Shown piece by piece: positions 41,133 through 49,305 of a DNA stretch of 52,433 nucleotides. The position numbers were made by a program, and so were the translations under genes. This stretch comes from Nocardia cyriacigeorgica. GTDB lineage: Bacteria; Actinomycetota; Actinomycetes; Mycobacteriales; Mycobacteriaceae. The stretch spans positions 1 to 52,433 of the forward strand of contig NZ_JAAGUY010000032.1 in NCBI RefSeq assembly GCF_010868145.1, in the 5' to 3' direction. Every line of letters begins with the position of its first letter. The stretch's first letter is position 1. Under the pieces are notes generated by a model. The model did not search any database. It worked only from the letters and a program-made list of their open reading frames with translations, and was not told the origin of the DNA.

Positions 41133-41465
41133 TCAGCTGGGCAGCTTCACGCATTCGGTGACGATCTTGGCCTGCGCCGCACGCGTCTTGTCGGCGTCCT
41201 CCTGACTCATCCCGAAATTCTCCCCATCCGGGGACTGCGGATCGTGCTCGCCGCTCAACAGCGTGCGTAGCCCGTCCTGGGAGATGCCCTCGGCGACAAA
41301 GACCTTCGCCACGCAATCGGCGAGTGCCTTGTCCTGCATGCCCTTGTCCTGCATGGACTTGGACAGTTCTGCCTCCGTAACGGAGGCCGCCTCGGCATCG
41401 CTGCCGCCGCACGCAGCCAGCAGCGGCAGGGCGATGAGCGCCGTGGCAATGAGCTTGATCCGCAC
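41133..41465 (-). CDS. Small lipoprotein of unknown function
   Basis: 110 residues. It has a type II signal peptide: MRIKLIATALIALPLLAAC with lipobox LLAAC and lipidated Cys19. The mature part is about 90 residues, charged and helical, with two further Cys (ALADCVAK, IVTECVKLP) that could form a disulfide and hold a helical hairpin. Two tandem heptad-like DKGMQD/QDKA segments are present. ATG 41465 with GAGAGGAT upstream. It is anchored to the outer face of the cytoplasmic membrane; no relatives are recognised. Confidence 0.85.
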   Translation of the reverse strand: MRIKLIATALIALPLLAACGGSDAEAASVTEAELSKSMQDKGMQDKALADCVAKVFVAEGISQDGLRTLLSGEHDPQSPDGENFGMSQEDADKTRAAQAKIVTECVKLPS

Positions 41466-41653
41466 CGAAATCCTCTCTCAGGTGGTGATGCCGAACCGGC
41501 GGCGGGCGCCGGGTCGATGGCCCGCACCGCCGATGCGGCCGAATCCACGCACCGTGTGTAGTCGCAGCGGGGCGAGGTCCGCAACCCGAAGGCCGGATTC
41601 CGTGCGCTACACAGCGCGGCCCTGCGCATTCGCGCTCGCTCTCGGGCAGCCGA

Positions 41654-41950
41654 TCAGAGATCCATGGCGGCGCGCAGGGCGGTGTCGAGCCGGTCCATCG
41701 TCTCCGGATCGGCCTCGTCCACCCGTTCGGCCAGCCAGCCGCGATAGATCCGGCCGATATTGCCCGCGTGCACCCAGCCGAGCGTGCCGAGCTGAACCGC
41801 GAGGATGTCCTTGGGGTCCTGGTCGAGCAGTTCGGCGGCGATCAACCAGGGGCGCGGGGATTCGTTGATGCCGTCACTGCTGATGAGCACGACTGTGCGA
41901 TGTCGTGGCGAACCGTGCGGGTGGTAGAGCCAGAGTTCACCCCTGCGCAC
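41654..41950 (-). CDS. MazF/PemK-like toxin
   Basis: 98 residues. The N-terminal strand MRRGELWLYHPHGSPRHRTVVLISSDGIN matches the M-x-R-G-E-(I/L)-(W/Y)-x-(V/L)...(P/R)-x-V-V-(V/I)-x-S pattern of MazF/PemK endoribonucleases. The following part is less conserved (AVQLGTLGWVHAGNIGRIYRGWLAERV). GTG 41950 lies within the end of the antitoxin gene (14-bp overlap), the classical toxin-antitoxin layout. A toxin of this family would cut mRNA; activity here is inference. Confidence 0.75.
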   Translation of the reverse strand: MRRGELWLYHPHGSPRHRTVVLISSDGINESPRPWLIAAELLDQDPKDILAVQLGTLGWVHAGNIGRIYRGWLAERVDEADPETMDRLDTALRAAMDL

Positions 41951-42170
41951 GCATCGCCTCCTCGGCGGCGGCCAGTTCTGCCGCCTCGATCGCCGCCTCT
42001 GCAGCGATAACGGCCCGGTCGGGGACGGGGCCGACGCCGGTGCGCACGGCCTCGCGGCGCGCGGCCTTGGAGATCCAGGCCGACGGCGACATTCCCGCGC
42101 GGGCGGCGGCCTGTTCGGCGAACGACCAGGCGGCTTCGTCCAGCGAAAGGGTTACCTTACGCGTTGCCAT
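41937..42170 (-). CDS. Ribbon-helix-helix-type antitoxin
   Basis: 77 residues. The N-terminal strand MATRKVTLSLDEAAWSFAEQAAARAGMSPSAWISKAARREAV fits a ribbon-helix-helix DNA-binding fold. The acidic Ala-rich C-terminus (AAEAAIEAAELAAAEEAM) would wrap the toxin. ATG 42170 comes 7 nt after TACGAT on the minus strand, so it is probably leaderless. It overlaps the toxin by 14 bp. This order (antitoxin first) fits autoregulated type II modules. Confidence 0.75.
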   Translation of the reverse strand: MATRKVTLSLDEAAWSFAEQAAARAGMSPSAWISKAARREAVRTGVGPVPDRAVIAAEAAIEAAELAAAEEAMRAQG

Positions 42171-42282
42171 ACCTTTTATCGTACCGGTCGCCGGGTATCC
42201 ACCAGCCCAGATTTCCACAACTGACAGCGCCCGCCCACTGTTAATCTTCCGACACAACCAGACGACCGATCGGAGTTCGACG

Positions 42283-43062
42283 ATGAGCACGATTCGCCAT
42301 GACCGGTTCGGCTCCGGCGAACCCCTGATCCTGGTCCACGGAGTCGGCAGCCGCAGGCAGGTATGGGGGCCGATCATCCCGGCGCTCGCGAACTCCTTCG
42401 AGGTGATCGCGGTGGATCTGCCCGGCTTCGGCGAATCGGAGCCGCTGCCGCACACTTCGGTCGCCACTCTCACCGACGCCCTCGCAGGCTTCCTCATCGC
42501 CGAAGGCATCGAACGACCCCACCTCGCGGGCAATTCGATGGGTGGCGGGATCTCACTCGAACTCGGCGCCCGCGGGCTCGCCCGCTCGGTCACCGCCTAC
42601 TCCCCGATCGGCTTCTGGGACACCGCGGGCCGGATCTGGTGCCAGCAGTCGCTTGGCAAGTCGAAGGCTCTTGGCGGGCATCTGCGATCCCTGTTGCCGA
42701 AGGTTCTCGGCACCGCTGCCGGCCGCACCGCCTTCCTCAGCCTGGTGGTCGGCAAGCCGTGGGCACTCGACACCGATATCGCGATCGCCACCGCACTCGG
42801 CGCCATCGACGCGCCCGGTTTCGACGACGCCCTCGCCTCCTTCACCGATTTCCGTCTGCCCGACCCCGCCGCCCTTGCCGGCATTCCGGTCACCATCGCC
42901 TGGGGCAACCGCGACATTCTGCTGACCTACGCCACCCAGGCCCGCCGCGCGAAGCAATACCTTCCGGGCGCGAAGCACATCACGTTGCACGGCATCGGCC
43001 ACACACCGTTCTACGACGACCCCGACGCCTGCGCGCAGGTGCTACTCGGCGAGCGGCGGTAG
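42283..43062 (+). CDS. Alpha/beta hydrolase
   Basis: 259 residues. HGVGSRRQVWGP is the oxyanion loop, GNSMGGGISLEL carries the nucleophile Ser, and WGNRDILLTY holds the acid Asp. GIGHTPFYDDP has the His. The helical cap contains WCQQSLGKSKALGG. ATG 42283 has GGAG 8 nt upstream. It belongs to the general esterase/C-C hydrolase group; the substrate is not known. It ends facing the crotonase gene, and a convergent terminator lies between them. Confidence 0.88.
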   Translation: MSTIRHDRFGSGEPLILVHGVGSRRQVWGPIIPALANSFEVIAVDLPGFGESEPLPHTSVATLTDALAGFLIAEGIERPHLAGNSMGGGISLELGARGLARSVTAYSPIGFWDTAGRIWCQQSLGKSKALGGHLRSLLPKVLGTAAGRTAFLSLVVGKPWALDTDIAIATALGAIDAPGFDDALASFTDFRLPDPAALAGIPVTIAWGNRDILLTYATQARRAKQYLPGAKHITLHGIGHTPFYDDPDACAQVLLGERR

Positions 43063-43073
43063 TCGCACGAAAG

Positions 43074-43106
43074 CGGCCGCCGCCTCCCCCTGCGAGGCGA
43101 CGGCCG
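43074..43106. terminator. Convergent terminator between hydrolase and crotonase genes
   Basis: Arms CGGCCGCCGCCTC (43074-43086) and GAGGCGACGGCCG (43094-43106) pair with one mismatch around a short CCCCTGC loop. Confidence 0.75.
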
Positions 43107-43123
43107 GATCCGAGATTAGTGGG

Positions 43124-43888
43124 TCAGCGGCCCTGCCACTGCGGCTCACGTTTCTGCGCGAAGGCAAGCGCGCCTTCGGCGGCATCCTTGGAGAACAGCG
43201 CGGGGAGCGCGACCTCACCTTGTTTGGCGAAGGCTTCGGCGACGGTCCAGTCGGGTGATTCGTCGATGATGCGTTTGCTCGCGGCGACCGCCAGCGGAGC
43301 CGCTGCCGCGATCTCGGCGGCGAGTTCGAGGGCGGTATCGAGCGCCGCATCGGGTTCGGTGATCCGGTTGACCAAGCCGAGTTGATATAGCCGCTCGGCA
43401 CTGATCCGGCCACCGGTCAGCGCCAGTTCGGCGGCGGTACTGCGGGGTAGGCGCTGGGTCAGCCGTAGTACGCCGCCACCGGCTGCGACCAGACCGCGCT
43501 TGACCTCGGGAATCCCGAACTGTGCGTCGCGGGCGGCGACGATCAGATCACCAGACAGAGCCAGCTCGAACCCGCCGGCCAGCGCGAACCCCTCGACCGC
43601 CGCGATCATCGGCTTGACGGGCGGCTTCGCCGCGATCCCCAACGGGCCGCGATGCGGGGTGATCGGCATCTCGCCACGGGAGGCGGCGACCAGATCCATC
43701 CCGGCGCTGAATGTGCCGCCCGCGCCGGTGAGCACGAGCACCCTGGCTTCCACATCGGCCTCGAACGCGTCGACGGCCGCTTCGATGGCCTTTGCGGTCG
43801 CCAGGTCGATGGCATTGCGGGCCTCTGGGCGATTCACGGTCAGCACGGTGATCGCGTCGCGCCGTTCGACCAGCACCAGATCGGTCAT
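43124..43888 (-). CDS. Enoyl-CoA hydratase/isomerase (crotonase family)
   Basis: 254 residues. It starts MTDLVLVERRDAITVLTVNRPEARNAID. Oxyanion-hole loops are GGTFSAGMDLVAA and FALAGGFELALSGD. The glutamate position of hydratases is present in PEVKRGLVAAGGG, with the second catalytic position near ALTGGRISAERLYQLGLVNRI. This layout is typical of actinobacterial EchA proteins acting in beta-oxidation. ATG 43888 has GAGAGGAC 7 nt upstream; the open frame continues upstream to 43915 without support. It is divergent from the second crotonase gene. Confidence 0.9.
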   Translation of the reverse strand: MTDLVLVERRDAITVLTVNRPEARNAIDLATAKAIEAAVDAFEADVEARVLVLTGAGGTFSAGMDLVAASRGEMPITPHRGPLGIAAKPPVKPMIAAVEGFALAGGFELALSGDLIVAARDAQFGIPEVKRGLVAAGGGVLRLTQRLPRSTAAELALTGGRISAERLYQLGLVNRITEPDAALDTALELAAEIAAAAPLAVAASKRIIDESPDWTVAEAFAKQGEVALPALFSKDAAEGALAFAQKREPQWQGR

Positions 43889-44025
43889 GGAATGTCCTCT
43901 CGATGAGCAGCACATGGCCGTCGCGATCGGGTCCGGTGACGACCACCGGGATCGACACTAGGCGAGCCGGGCGGTGTGTGACGCGGCTTCGGGTGGCTCT
44001 TCCGCTCAGCGGACCGCATTCGACC

Positions 44026-44039
44026 TTACCGGAGAGTAA
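44026..44039 (+). promoter_or_regulatory. Operator TTACCGG-AGA-GTAA in front of the second crotonase
   Basis: TTACCGGAGAGTAA matches the etfD/fadE5 palindrome at 12 of 14 positions and is extended by C and G to CTTAC...GTAAG. A -10 box TAAGAT (44037-44042) overlaps its right arm. ATG 44050 comes 7 nt later, so the mRNA is probably leaderless and the site is placed for repression. Confidence 0.65.
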
Positions 44040-44049
44040 GATCCGGGTC

Positions 44050-44811
44050 ATGGGTTCACATATCGCGGTTCGATTCGACGGCCGGCGCGCCTACGTCACG
44101 CTGAACCGTCCGGACAAGCACAACGGGCTCACCATCGACATGCTGCGGGAACTGATCGCCGCCGCACACACCATCGCCGCCCATCACGACGTGCGGGCGG
44201 TCATCCTGTCCGGCAACGGCCCCAGCTTCAGCAGTGGCCTCGACATCGCCGAGGCCACTGGAGACCCGCTCGCCATCGTGCGCAACTTCGTCCCACTGCC
44301 ATGGCGGGGCACCAACACCTTCCAGGAAGCGTGCTGGGCCTGGCGCAGGTTGCCGGTCCCAGTGATCGCGGTCGTGCACGGGCGTTGCTACGGCGGCGGT
44401 CTGCAACTGGCCCTCGCCGCCGACGTCCGCTTCGGCACCCCCGATTCCGAATACTCGGTCATGGAAGTCAGACACGGGCTGATCCCGGATATGACCGGGA
44501 CAGCGACGCTGGCCAGGCTCGTCGGCGCCGACCAGGCGCTGCTGCTCGCGATGACTGCCGACACCGTCGACGCCACCTACGCCGACCGCATCGGCTTGAT
44601 CACCGAGATCAGCGCGGACCCGATGGCCGAGGCGGAGAAGCTGGCCGACCGCATCGCCTCCCGTCCGCCCCAGGCCGTCGCCAGTGCCAAGCGGCTCATC
44701 GACCGCGCGTGGCACGCGTCCGCACGCCGAGCGTTCGCCCTCGAGCGTGCTGCGCAGTTGCCGCTGATCGTGCGGCGCGCATTGGGATCAGGTGGAAAAA
44801 CAACGAAATAG
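44050..44811 (+). CDS. Enoyl-CoA hydratase/isomerase-like (crotonase family)
   Basis: 253 residues. It has the crotonase plan: VTLNRPDKHNGLTIDMLREL, oxyanion loop GNGPSFSSGLDIAEA, then HGRCYGGGLQLALAADVRF and PDSEYSVMEVRHGLIPDMTGTATLARLVG. The usual glutamate position after PE-x-x-x-G is Glu in MEVRHGLIPD, but the second loop reads D-M-T rather than the G-G-T/S pattern, so its reaction may be isomerase or hydrolase rather than hydratase. The TATCGEN-like ATG 44050 is preceded by the operator and -10 only, without an RBS. It stands divergent from the other crotonase and next to DUF4185. Confidence 0.86.
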   Translation: MGSHIAVRFDGRRAYVTLNRPDKHNGLTIDMLRELIAAAHTIAAHHDVRAVILSGNGPSFSSGLDIAEATGDPLAIVRNFVPLPWRGTNTFQEACWAWRRLPVPVIAVVHGRCYGGGLQLALAADVRFGTPDSEYSVMEVRHGLIPDMTGTATLARLVGADQALLLAMTADTVDATYADRIGLITEISADPMAEAEKLADRIASRPPQAVASAKRLIDRAWHASARRAFALERAAQLPLIVRRALGSGGKTTK

Positions 44812-44970
44812 ATGTGGAGGATCGGCCGGTCGCAGGCGCAACCCCCCAATTTCACGGAATTCACTGCTAGCATTTCCGACGATTTGCCCGCCAGCCGAAA
44901 TGTGGTGCACGACACACGTGCATGCCGTGGATCGAGGCCCATTTCGGCGCGACCCCGGAGGCTCGACTCA

Positions 44971-46074
44971 GTGAGTAGAACCGCGTCCATCCTGATGACC
45001 GCGATCGCGGGCGCCTCAGCCCTGCTTCTCACCGCGACTACCCCGGCCACGGCAAACCCAAACGCCATCAACCCGATTCCGGTGCTCAACGGCACCAACG
45101 GCCTGCCCAACCTGCCCGGGCGCACCAAGGCCGTCTTCCAGGTGACCGGCATGGCAAGCCCGAATGTCACCCAGAACTACAACGTGCTCGGCACCGACCT
45201 CGGGATCATGTGGGACAACGGGCACGGCGAGATGCTCACCGCGTTCGGCGATACGGCCGGTCTCGGTTTCCCGAATCTGCTCGCAGGCAGCATGTGGGCC
45301 TGGCGCAGCAATATTCTGGTGCGTAGCCACACCACCGACCCGGCCAATGGCATCTTCTTCGACAGCGTGGTCCGCGACGTCTTCGGTCAGGCCAGGGATC
45401 TGATTCCGAGCCCGAAGATTCCGTTCCTCGAGATCAGTCGCATCCCCACCGCGGGTATCTCGGTCGGCGGAGTGCAGTACATGAGCACGATGTCGGTGAA
45501 GACCTGGGACGCTCCCGGCGAGTGGACGACCAACTTCTCCGGCCTGGCCGCCTCCGCCGACAACGGCGAGACCTGGGCCGATCTCACCGCCACCCGGCGC
45601 CCGAACGAGGGTGGCAACGCCAACTTCCAGATGAATGCCTTCTTGAAGGACGGCGGCTTCGTCTACGTCTACGGCACGCCGTCCGGTCGCGACAACGCCG
45701 CCTACATCTCGCGGGTACGCGAGCCCGATATGCAGAACCTCGGCGCCTACGAGTACTGGGACGGCGGCGGCTGGATCCGCGATGTCAACAAGGCGGCCCC
45801 GATCATGCACGGCGTCGGCGAACTGTCGGTGATGTACAACGACTATCTCGGCCAGTTCATCTCGCTCACCACCGATCCGTGGAACTCGGTCGTCATGCGT
45901 CGCGCCTCCTCGCCGGTCGGCCCATGGAGCGCGCCCGAGGTACTCATCGACACCCGTGAACTGCCCAGTGCCTACGCACCGTCGATCTTCCCGTACCAGA
46001 CCGGACGCGACCTCTATTTCCTCACCACGGTGCACAGCCAGTACAACGTGGTGTTGATGCGTACACAGCTGTAA
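44971..46074 (+). CDS. Secreted DUF4185 protein, candidate D-arabinan-degrading enzyme (GH183-like)
   Basis: 367 residues. A Sec signal (MSRTASILMTAIAGASALLLTATTPATA, cleavage near TANP) is followed by one DUF4185 beta-propeller-like domain. Motifs include VFQVTGMASPNVTQNYNVLGTDLG, MWDNGHGEMLTAFGDTAG, GGVQYMSTMSV and FVYVYGTPSGRD. DUF4185 proteins of mycobacteria and relatives have been placed in GH183 and cleave D-arabinan of the cell wall; the assignment here is by family only. GTG 44971 has GGAGG 9 nt upstream, and the signal peptide starts there; the frame opens at 44812. Paralogue at 51448. A terminator follows at 46091. Confidence 0.87.
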   Translation: MSRTASILMTAIAGASALLLTATTPATANPNAINPIPVLNGTNGLPNLPGRTKAVFQVTGMASPNVTQNYNVLGTDLGIMWDNGHGEMLTAFGDTAGLGFPNLLAGSMWAWRSNILVRSHTTDPANGIFFDSVVRDVFGQARDLIPSPKIPFLEISRIPTAGISVGGVQYMSTMSVKTWDAPGEWTTNFSGLAASADNGETWADLTATRRPNEGGNANFQMNAFLKDGGFVYVYGTPSGRDNAAYISRVREPDMQNLGAYEYWDGGGWIRDVNKAAPIMHGVGELSVMYNDYLGQFISLTTDPWNSVVMRRASSPVGPWSAPEVLIDTRELPSAYAPSIFPYQTGRDLYFLTTVHSQYNVVLMRTQL

Positions 46075-46090
46075 ATACCTGTGCTCCTGC

Positions 46091-46120
46091 CGATGCCCGC
46101 GCCGAACAGCGCGGGCATCG
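46091..46120 (+). terminator. Terminator of the first DUF4185 gene
   Basis: Perfect 12-bp arms CGATGCCCGCGC (46091-46102) and GCGCGGGCATCG (46109-46120), loop CGAACA, followed by TCGTTT. Confidence 0.9.
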
Positions 46121-46297
46121 TCGTTTCGGAGGAGTTCGCGCATGCGACAACTCGGGCGAGGGGACTACCGGCCGTCTCGGCGCTCGCCGAGACGGTGACC
46201 TGCTGAGACTCCCGCGAATCCGAGACAGGCTTGACCTGAACAATGGTTGATGTACGAGTCTCGGGGAATCATGCTCGACCGACCCCGGGAGGAACCG

Positions 46298-47527
46298 ATG
46301 ACCACGAACACTCAGGCAAGCCCGGACATCACAGCAGTGCACGCGTGGCTGCATGCCCGTGCTCAGCCGCTGCGCACCGAATCCGATGCCGTCGGCACCG
46401 ATCTCGATCCGTTGATCGCGCGGCTCGCCGATGCGACCGTGGTCGGGCTCGGCGAGTCGACCCGGTTCTCGCGGCAGACCTTCGGAGTACGCGAGCGCAT
46501 CTTCCGCGCGCTGGTGCAACAGCACGGTTTCCGGGCCTTGGCCGTCCAGGACGGCGCACGGTCAGGGGACCGGCTCGACGCCTACGTCCGCACCGGCGAC
46601 GGCGATCCGGCGACGGCGCTCAGTAAAGCCTGGCGCCCGTGGCGGACAGCGGAAATGGTGGCCGCGCTCGACTGGATCCGCGCGTTCAACGAGCAGCATC
46701 CCGACGATCCGGTCACGGTGTTCGGCATCGTGCCGCCCGCCGCCGAACCCGCCGATTACGACGCGATCCTCGACCACGTCCGCCGGCACGCCCCGGACGC
46801 ACGGGCGCGGCTGGAATCCCATCTCGATCCGATCCGTACCGCGCACCGAATCGACGAGCACGTGCAGCGTCATCAGGGCATCCACCCCGGCCGCCCGTTC
46901 GTCGAGCATGCCCGCGACGCCCTGTCACTGCTCGAACAGCTGCCCGAGGTGCCCGATGACATCGCCGCGCGCATGCGGATGATCGTCGACTTCCATCAGT
47001 CCAGCGTCGCGGGTCAGGGCGGATTCGCCCGGGATGAAAGCGCTTCGGCCGACTCCATCATCGAACGACACCGGCGTGCCGGCGCCAAGATCGTCTACTG
47101 GGACGGGATCGGGCACACCGCAGCCACGGGAGCGAGCATCGGAAGAACCGATCCGGAGCAATTCCGCGGCGTTGGCGCCCATCTGCGTGCGGAGTTCGGC
47201 GAGCAATACGCCTCGGTTGCCATCGGCTTCCACCACGGGGACCTCGGCCTGGCGATCGCACCCGATCCGGCGCCCGAACTCATCGATGCGGCCCTTGGCA
47301 CGATCGACCTACCCGCCTTCGCCATCGACCTGCACGGAGACGCTCCCGGCACCGTCGAGCAGTGGCGTCACGCACCGGCGAAGCTGCGCACGATCAGCGG
47401 CGTCTACGAACCCGCCAAGGATGGTGAGGCGTTCACGGCGGTCGACTCGCTCGTCGAATCCTTCGACGTGCTGATCCACATCCGCGAGACGTCGCCGGTG
47501 GACTGGCTGCCCGAGTTCGCGGCCTGA
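46298..47527 (+). CDS. Erythromycin-esterase-like protein with altered active-site motif
   Basis: 409 residues. The family pattern is visible: ADATVVGLGESTRFSRQTFGVRERIFRALVQQHGFRALAVQD, then RPWRTAEMVAALDWIRAFNEQHP, and near the end AFTAVDSLVESFDVLIHIRETSPVD. In erythromycin esterases the first motif reads G-E-x-x-H, where the His is essential for hydrolysis; here it is GESTRF, with Arg. Macrolide esterase activity is therefore doubtful. ATG 46298 follows GGGAGGA 6 nt upstream. A TTGACC-N16-TACGAG promoter may lie at 46231-46258. The true substrate is unknown. Confidence 0.85.
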   Translation: MTTNTQASPDITAVHAWLHARAQPLRTESDAVGTDLDPLIARLADATVVGLGESTRFSRQTFGVRERIFRALVQQHGFRALAVQDGARSGDRLDAYVRTGDGDPATALSKAWRPWRTAEMVAALDWIRAFNEQHPDDPVTVFGIVPPAAEPADYDAILDHVRRHAPDARARLESHLDPIRTAHRIDEHVQRHQGIHPGRPFVEHARDALSLLEQLPEVPDDIAARMRMIVDFHQSSVAGQGGFARDESASADSIIERHRRAGAKIVYWDGIGHTAATGASIGRTDPEQFRGVGAHLRAEFGEQYASVAIGFHHGDLGLAIAPDPAPELIDAALGTIDLPAFAIDLHGDAPGTVEQWRHAPAKLRTISGVYEPAKDGEAFTAVDSLVESFDVLIHIRETSPVDWLPEFAA

Positions 47528-47554
47528 CGTCGCGCCCCGCACCCGGGTGGTCAA

Positions 47555-47560
47555 TACACT
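47555..47560 (+). promoter_or_regulatory. -10 box of the methyltransferase gene
   Basis: TACACT ends 7 nt before ATG 47568, and no RBS precedes that ATG, so the gene is probably read from a leaderless transcript. Confidence 0.6.
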
Positions 47561-47567
47561 GGCCGCT

Positions 47568-48263
47568 ATGGACGCGGCCGATTGGGATGCGCGGTACGCG
47601 CAAGGTGAATTGGTGTGGGGCGCACCGCCGAACAGCACCGTCGTGGAGCATGTGTTCGGCTTGGACCGGGTGACGCCGTTGTCTCCGGATGCGGACGGCG
47701 TCGTCCCCGACCTGCCGCGCGCACTCGATCTGGCCTGCGGCGAGGGACGCAACGCGCTGTGGCTGGCCACCCATGGCTGGCAGGTGCACGCCGTGGACTT
47801 CTCGCAGGTCGGCATCGACAAGGGGCGGACTGTCGCGACCCGGTTGTCGCGTTCGGTACGGGACAGGCTGACCTGGCAGTGCACCGATCTCACCGACCTC
47901 GACAGCGCCGGGATCACCGGACCGTTCGAACTCGTTCTGATGGTGTTCCTCCACCTGCCCGCCGCCCAGCGTCGCCCGCTGGTGCGGCGGGCGGCCGAGC
48001 TGCTGAGTCCGGGCGGCACTCTGCTGGTCCTCGGCCACGACAGCACCAACCTCACCGAGGGTTACGGGGGCCCGCAGGACCCCGAGATCCTGTTCACTCC
48101 CGACGACATTGTCGCCGACTTGGACGGACTCCCTGAGATCCGGATCCGCGTCGCCGACCGGATCCACCGGCCGACCGAAGAACGAGATGCCATCGACGCC
48201 CTCGTCATCGTCACCCGCGCCGATCCGGAACCCGACCCCGAACAACCAGCGCCACCGGCCTGA
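47568..48263 (+). CDS. Class I SAM-dependent methyltransferase
   Basis: 231 residues. It begins MDAADWDARYAQGELVWGAPPN, the typical start of TehB/UbiE-like small methyltransferases. Motif I is ALDLACGEGRNALWLATHGW, motif II VHAVDFSQVGIDKG, and the FELVLMVFLHLPAAQRRPLV strand and LSPGGTLLVLGHD post-motif are present. The C-terminus ends in a Pro/Glu-rich tail. The acceptor is unknown; relatives methylate tellurite, thiopurines or small phenolics. ATG 47568 with a -10 box 7 nt upstream. Confidence 0.9.
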   Translation: MDAADWDARYAQGELVWGAPPNSTVVEHVFGLDRVTPLSPDADGVVPDLPRALDLACGEGRNALWLATHGWQVHAVDFSQVGIDKGRTVATRLSRSVRDRLTWQCTDLTDLDSAGITGPFELVLMVFLHLPAAQRRPLVRRAAELLSPGGTLLVLGHDSTNLTEGYGGPQDPEILFTPDDIVADLDGLPEIRIRVADRIHRPTEERDAIDALVIVTRADPEPDPEQPAPPA

Positions 48264-48472
48264 TCGACGCGACCGGAACCGGCCGACCAACCGACCGGAG
48301 TTCGCGCGCCCACAGGAGCCGGAGTTCGCGCACGTCTCGAGCGGCAGATGGCACCGCCGCCCACCGACACGGTCGCGCTCTCGGTCCCGGCCGCGTGGCA
48401 ATCGAGCCCGTCGCACTGCCGCTTCTCGACCGAACCGCGCGCACCCGCTCTGGGGCGAGCGTCGTATCGGCG

Positions 48473-49072
48473 CTATCTACTCCAGCGCTCGAACCACGGG
48501 GTCACCGTCTCGGCGATCATCTCGAAGCCCGTCCGGAAGGAGTGCGGCTGACCTGGGATGACACGTACCTCGGCAGCATCGGCCGGATCGGGGATACCGA
48601 AGGGGTCGCTACCACCGTTGATCACGACGACCTCGATATCGCCGGGTGCGAGCAGCTCATCGCGGCGGGATTTCTCCGGCTTACCCGGCGGGTGCAGGGG
48701 AAACGACAGTGCGATCACCCCGCGCGCACCCACCTCGATCGCGGTGCGGCACGCCACCCGCGCCCCGTTACTGCGGCCGCCCTGGATGAGCGGCGCTTTT
48801 CTGCCCACCCGTCGACGGACCGCGTCGACGATCTCGAGCCAGGCCGCGTCCTGTTTCGCCGCCGATCCGGGCGCCCGTCCACCTGCGACCCGATACGGCT
48901 GGAGCACCAAGCCGACCGCTCCACCGGTGGCAATAGCCGAATCGCGAACAGCGATAATGTCTTTGGTATCCACACCACCGCCGGCGCCGTGGGTGAGCAG
49001 CAACAGGAACTTCGCCCCACGCGGCCGCCGCAGCTCCACCTCGGCGGGCCCGGCACTCGTCTCGATCCGCAC
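48473..49072 (-). CDS. KANL3/Tex30-like alpha/beta hydrolase
   Basis: 199 residues. A short hydrolase without cap: LLLLTHGAGGGVDTKD (oxyanion His-Gly), GGRSNGARVACRTA (nucleophile Ser in G-x-S-x-G form), VVVINGGSDPFGIPD (acid Asp) and GQPHSFRTGFE (His). The KANL3/Tex30 branch matches in length and in the GGRSNGA elbow. The GTG 49072 start gives MRIETSAGPAEVELRRPRG. The function of bacterial members is not established. It reads away from fadE5, and the 233 bp between them hold the fadE5 promoter and operators. Confidence 0.85.
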   Translation of the reverse strand: MRIETSAGPAEVELRRPRGAKFLLLLTHGAGGGVDTKDIIAVRDSAIATGGAVGLVLQPYRVAGGRAPGSAAKQDAAWLEIVDAVRRRVGRKAPLIQGGRSNGARVACRTAIEVGARGVIALSFPLHPPGKPEKSRRDELLAPGDIEVVVINGGSDPFGIPDPADAAEVRVIPGQPHSFRTGFEMIAETVTPWFERWSR

Positions 49073-49169
49073 ACCTCACAGTAACCCCAGGTCAACTGCC
49101 AGCAGCCGGGCCAGAGGTTGGCGGCGTGTTCATCGCGTCACATTGGCGAGGTTCGTCTTTGCGACCGCC

Positions 49170-49183
49170 TTACCGGCCGGTAA
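49170..49183 (+). promoter_or_regulatory. Operator palindrome TTACCGGCCGGTAA upstream of fadE5
   Basis: A perfect 14-bp palindrome 122 bp before ATG 49306. It shares TTACCGGC and GGTAA with the etfD operator, apart from the spacing of the arms. Confidence 0.7.
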
Positions 49184-49193
49184 TATGGCACAT

Positions 49194-49213
49194 AAGTTAC
49201 CCGCGAGTAGCAT
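49194..49213 (+). promoter_or_regulatory. Second, degenerate operator-like site upstream of fadE5
   Basis: AAGTTACC-CGCG-AGTAGCAT has an exact left arm of the etfD palindrome, the same 4-nt spacer, and a right arm matching 5 of 8. The centre is 27 bp downstream of that of the perfect palindrome. Confidence 0.5.
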
Positions 49214-49305
49214 GCGGAAAACCGGCATGGCTACCCGGAGGCGACAACGGGCGGGAACGGCAGAACAACCGACCGCACCAACTCGATGGAGAGTGAGTAG
49301 CAGAC

